A DNA stretch of 64,000 nucleotides from the NCBI GenBank assembly GCA_021372695.1, contig JAJFTY010000054.1, positions 62,001 through 126,000 of the forward strand, read 5' to 3'. Positions 61,947 through 64,000 of the stretch are shown piece by piece. Position 1 is the first letter of the stretch, and each line of letters starts with the position of its first letter. The position numbers and the translations under genes are program-made. Below the pieces are notes generated by a model. That model ran no database searches. It was not told where the DNA came from and saw only the letters and a list, made by a program, of their open reading frames with translations. The DNA comes from Deltaproteobacteria bacterium. Its GTDB lineage: Bacteria > Desulfobacterota > Syntrophia > Syntrophales > UBA5619.

Positions 61947-63403
61947 ACTGGGCGGAATTCCTGACAGCGCAGGAGGTGGAGCGGGTGCACGAGGCGTCGC
62001 TTTCCATCCTGGAAGAGACGGGCATCCTGGTGCGCAATGAAAAGGCGCGCAAGATCTTCGCGCAGGCGGGATGCCGTGTGGAGGGCGAAACGGGGGTGGT
62101 CAAGATCCCCGGGAAGGTGGTCGAAGCATACAGCAAGGCTTTCCCTCACTCCTTCACCTTCCGCGGCCGCGACCCCCGGTACGACCGCACCATTCCGGAA
62201 GAGGGGCCGATCATGATTACCGCAAGCTCCGCACCGGACATCATCGATCCGGAAACGGGCGAACGGCGGAGGGCCACTGCCGGGGACATAGCCCGGATTG
62301 CGGCGCTTGTCAACGAACTGCCGGGATATGACGTCTTTTCGATCTCGACCCTGGCCGCCGATGCGCCGCCCGGGCTCGGGAGCGTGGCGCGGTTCTACCC
62401 GGCCCTGAAGAACTGCCTGAAACCCGTTCGCAGCAACACGCCGAACATGAGGGAGCTTCAGGAGGTGCTGGAACTGGGGGCCCTCATCGCGGGCGGCGAA
62501 GAGGCGTACCGGGAGAGGCCCCTCATCAACCACCACTACTGTCCCGTGGTCTCTCCCCTCACCATGGATGTGGAGTCCACGGAAGCGGTGATTCATCTGA
62601 CCGGGAAGGGGCTGCCGGTCTACGGAACGATCTGTCCCAACGCCGGGATGAGCTCGCCGCTCAGCCTGCTTGCGACGCTGGCCCAGGGAAATGCGGAGTT
62701 TCTGGCGCTCGCCGTGCTGATGCAGATGATCAAGAGCGGCGCCCCGCTGATCTATGCCGTTCTGGCCACCGTGGCCGACATGAGGACCGGAAATTACGCC
62801 CCCGGTGGGATCGAGACGGCCATGCTTCAGATCGGATTCAGCCAGATGGCCCGCCGCTACCGTGTCCCTTCGGGAGGGTATATCGGCCTGACGAACGCGC
62901 ATATGAACGATGCGCAGTCCGGCTATGAAACGGGGATGGGCACCACGGCGGCCCTGCTGGGAGGGGCCGACATGCTCAACATGGGCGGGCTCCTGGGAAG
63001 CCTGATGGTGTTCGACTTTGCCAAGGCGATGATCGATCATGAAATCGCGATGATGCTGAAGCAGCTGCGCAGGGGCATCCGATTCCAGCCGGACGATCTC
63101 TGCCTGGGGCTTATCGGCGAGGTCGGACCGGGCGGCACCTTCATGGATCAGATCCATACGCTGGAGAAGATGCGCACGACGGCCTATCTGCCGAAGATTG
63201 CGACGCGGGAGATGGGGGAACGCTGGGAACAGGAGGGGCGAGCGGAGATCGGATCCCGCGCCCTGAAAGAGGCAAAACGGATGTGGGCACCGAAAGGCCC
63301 CGCCCTCTTCGGCGCAGAGCTGGACCGGAAGATCCTCTCCCGGTTTCCCGGATTGGGATCGGTCGCGGATTCGGGGGCACAGGGGCGTCATTTAAAGGGG
63401 TGA
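61943..63403 (+). CDS. mttB: MttB-family corrinoid methyltransferase, non-pyrrolysine type
   Basis: 486 residues, close to the 495 of trimethylamine methyltransferase, with no in-frame amber codon. It therefore lacks the pyrrolysine of true MttB and belongs with the MtgB (glycine betaine), MtpB (proline betaine) and MtcB (carnitine) branch. The N-terminus LTAQEVERVHEASLSILEETGILV and the core MQMIKSGAPLIYAVLATVADMRTGNYAPGGIETAMLQIG are family hallmarks. It would move a methyl group from a quaternary amine to the Co(I) corrinoid protein encoded next. Which betaine cannot be read from the sequence. The start overlaps the ATPase stop. Confidence 0.9.
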   Translation: MNWAEFLTAQEVERVHEASLSILEETGILVRNEKARKIFAQAGCRVEGETGVVKIPGKVVEAYSKAFPHSFTFRGRDPRYDRTIPEEGPIMITASSAPDIIDPETGERRRATAGDIARIAALVNELPGYDVFSISTLAADAPPGLGSVARFYPALKNCLKPVRSNTPNMRELQEVLELGALIAGGEEAYRERPLINHHYCPVVSPLTMDVESTEAVIHLTGKGLPVYGTICPNAGMSSPLSLLATLAQGNAEFLALAVLMQMIKSGAPLIYAVLATVADMRTGNYAPGGIETAMLQIGFSQMARRYRVPSGGYIGLTNAHMNDAQSGYETGMGTTAALLGGADMLNMGGLLGSLMVFDFAKAMIDHEIAMMLKQLRRGIRFQPDDLCLGLIGEVGPGGTFMDQIHTLEKMRTTAYLPKIATREMGERWEQEGRAEIGSRALKEAKRMWAPKGPALFGAELDRKILSRFPGLGSVADSGAQGRHLKG

Positions 63404-63408
63404 TTCCA

Positions 63409-64000
63409 ATGGCTGTTCGGGAGATATACGATGCGGTGTTGGCGTTCGACGGGAAGCGGGCCGCCGACAGGGTCCGGGAGGAACTGGACCGAGGTACCGA
63501 TGTTCAGACCATCCTGAATGCGGGACTCATCAGCGCCATGGATGAGGTGGGCCGGCGCTTCAGCGAGGGCGACCTCTTCCTGCCGGAGATGCTCCTCGCC
63601 GCGAAGACGATGAAAGCGGGGCTGGAGGTTTTGCGGCCGCGCCTCTCGGCCGCTGCCGGAGAGCTTCTGGGAACCGTCGTCATCGCCACCGTGAAGGGAG
63701 ATCTCCACGATATCGGCAAGAACCTGGTGGCCATGATGCTCGAAGGGGCCGGCTTCAAGGTGATCAACCTGGGCGCCGACGTCGATGCGGACGGTTTCGT
63801 CCGGGCCGCTAAGGACAACAAGGCGGACCTCGTCTGCCTGTCGGCCCTGCTGACCACCACCATGCCGGCCATGGCTGCGACGGTGAAGGCCGTTCGCGCC
63901 TCCGGCTGCCCGGCGCGGATCCTGGTGGGCGGCGCGCCGGTCACGCAGGGCTTCGCGGATCAGATCGGCGCCGATGGGTATGGCACCGATGCACCCGGAG
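63409..64000 (+). CDS. Corrinoid (cobalamin-binding) methyl-carrier protein, C-terminus cut off
   Basis: The first 197 residues are in the window. A helical cap domain (about 1-85) leads to a Rossmann-like B12 domain with KGDLHDIGKN; His100 is the lower axial cobalt ligand in DxHxxG. LSALLTTTMPAM and LVGGAPVTQGFADQIGADGYG are the usual later segments. It is the MttC/MtgC-type partner that carries the methyl group from the MttB protein to a second methyltransferase (to tetrahydrofolate or CoM), which must lie beyond the right edge. It starts five bases after mttB. Confidence 0.92.
   Translation, partial: MAVREIYDAVLAFDGKRAADRVREELDRGTDVQTILNAGLISAMDEVGRRFSEGDLFLPEMLLAAKTMKAGLEVLRPRLSAAAGELLGTVVIATVKGDLHDIGKNLVAMMLEGAGFKVINLGADVDADGFVRAAKDNKADLVCLSALLTTTMPAMAATVKAVRASGCPARILVGGAPVTQGFADQIGADGYGTDAPG

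Noticed and set aside
61943..63403. Pyrrolysine-containing trimethylamine methyltransferase
   Set aside because: The frame is open to the normal end with TGA and no in-frame TAG, and no pyl genes are nearby, so the non-pyrrolysine branch is the better call.
1..64000. CRISPR arrays, insertion sequences, prophage, rRNA or integration sites
   Set aside because: No regularly spaced repeats, transposase or integrase genes, phage structural genes or rRNA sequence were seen anywhere; the single tRNA has no integrase or direct-repeat partner beside it.

Overview
The window looks like chromosomal DNA of an anaerobic, Gram-negative deltaproteobacterium (Desulfobacterota), most like the Syntrophus/Smithella group. 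This is an inference from gene content: outer-membrane genes (lptF, lptG and an arn set), a beta-oxidation cluster of the fused HAD-crotonase type, an electron-transfer flavoprotein, corrinoid-dependent methyl transfer, a short type IV pilin and high GC. No rRNA, CRISPR array, insertion sequence or prophage was seen. There is one tRNA gene, tRNA-Val(CAC).

Layout. 0-3.2 kb (minus): an operon of a hydantoinase/oxoprolinase-like ATPase, a histone-deacetylase-fold amidohydrolase with a zinc-ribbon tail, and the start of a carboxymuconolactone-decarboxylase-like gene. 3.3-5.0 kb: a small lipoprotein, a YtxH/DUF948 pair and an HNH nuclease. 5.2-7.1 kb: acetoacetate-CoA ligase behind a 14-bp-arm palindrome. 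7.2-10.7 kb (minus): queD-folE2-nadE and a small zinc-ribbon gene. 10.8-23.4 kb: a sigma-54-type promoter and pilA, embedded among GT-C and GT2 glycosyltransferases, two of them paralogous TPR-tailed GT-C proteins, which suggests a pilin or surface glycosylation locus. 23.8-30.3 kb: a TetR regulator followed by acyl-CoA dehydrogenase, a fused hydroxyacyl-CoA dehydrogenase/enoyl-CoA hydratase, and thiolase. 30.5-38.7 kb: housekeeping genes (nitrilase family, tRNA-Val, hemerythrin, panC, DUF502, ahcY, lptF-lptG, crotonase family). 39.0-45.7 kb: a compact arn operon (arnT, arnB, arnC, ArnA split into two genes, arnD) for adding 4-amino-4-deoxy-L-arabinose to lipid A.

46.0-64.0 kb: the most unusual part. 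Two complete ABC importers of the iron/2-aminoethylphosphonate type flank a GntR/UTRA regulator, a transaldolase homologue, a HisC-like aminotransferase, etfB-etfA and an 806-residue dimethylglycine/sarcosine-dehydrogenase-like flavoprotein. The cluster then runs into a non-pyrrolysine MttB-family methyltransferase and its corrinoid protein, which is cut by the window edge. The simplest reading is uptake and stepwise demethylation of a quaternary or methylated amine: MttB and the corrinoid protein remove a methyl group from the quaternary amine, and the flavoprotein with ETF oxidises the tertiary or secondary amine. The transaldolase and aminotransferase are not explained by that reading and suggest an amine carrying a further carbon skeleton.

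All calls come from reading the sequence and translations, without database searches. Family names rest on motifs and remembered family architecture. Promoter and operator calls are pattern matches only.
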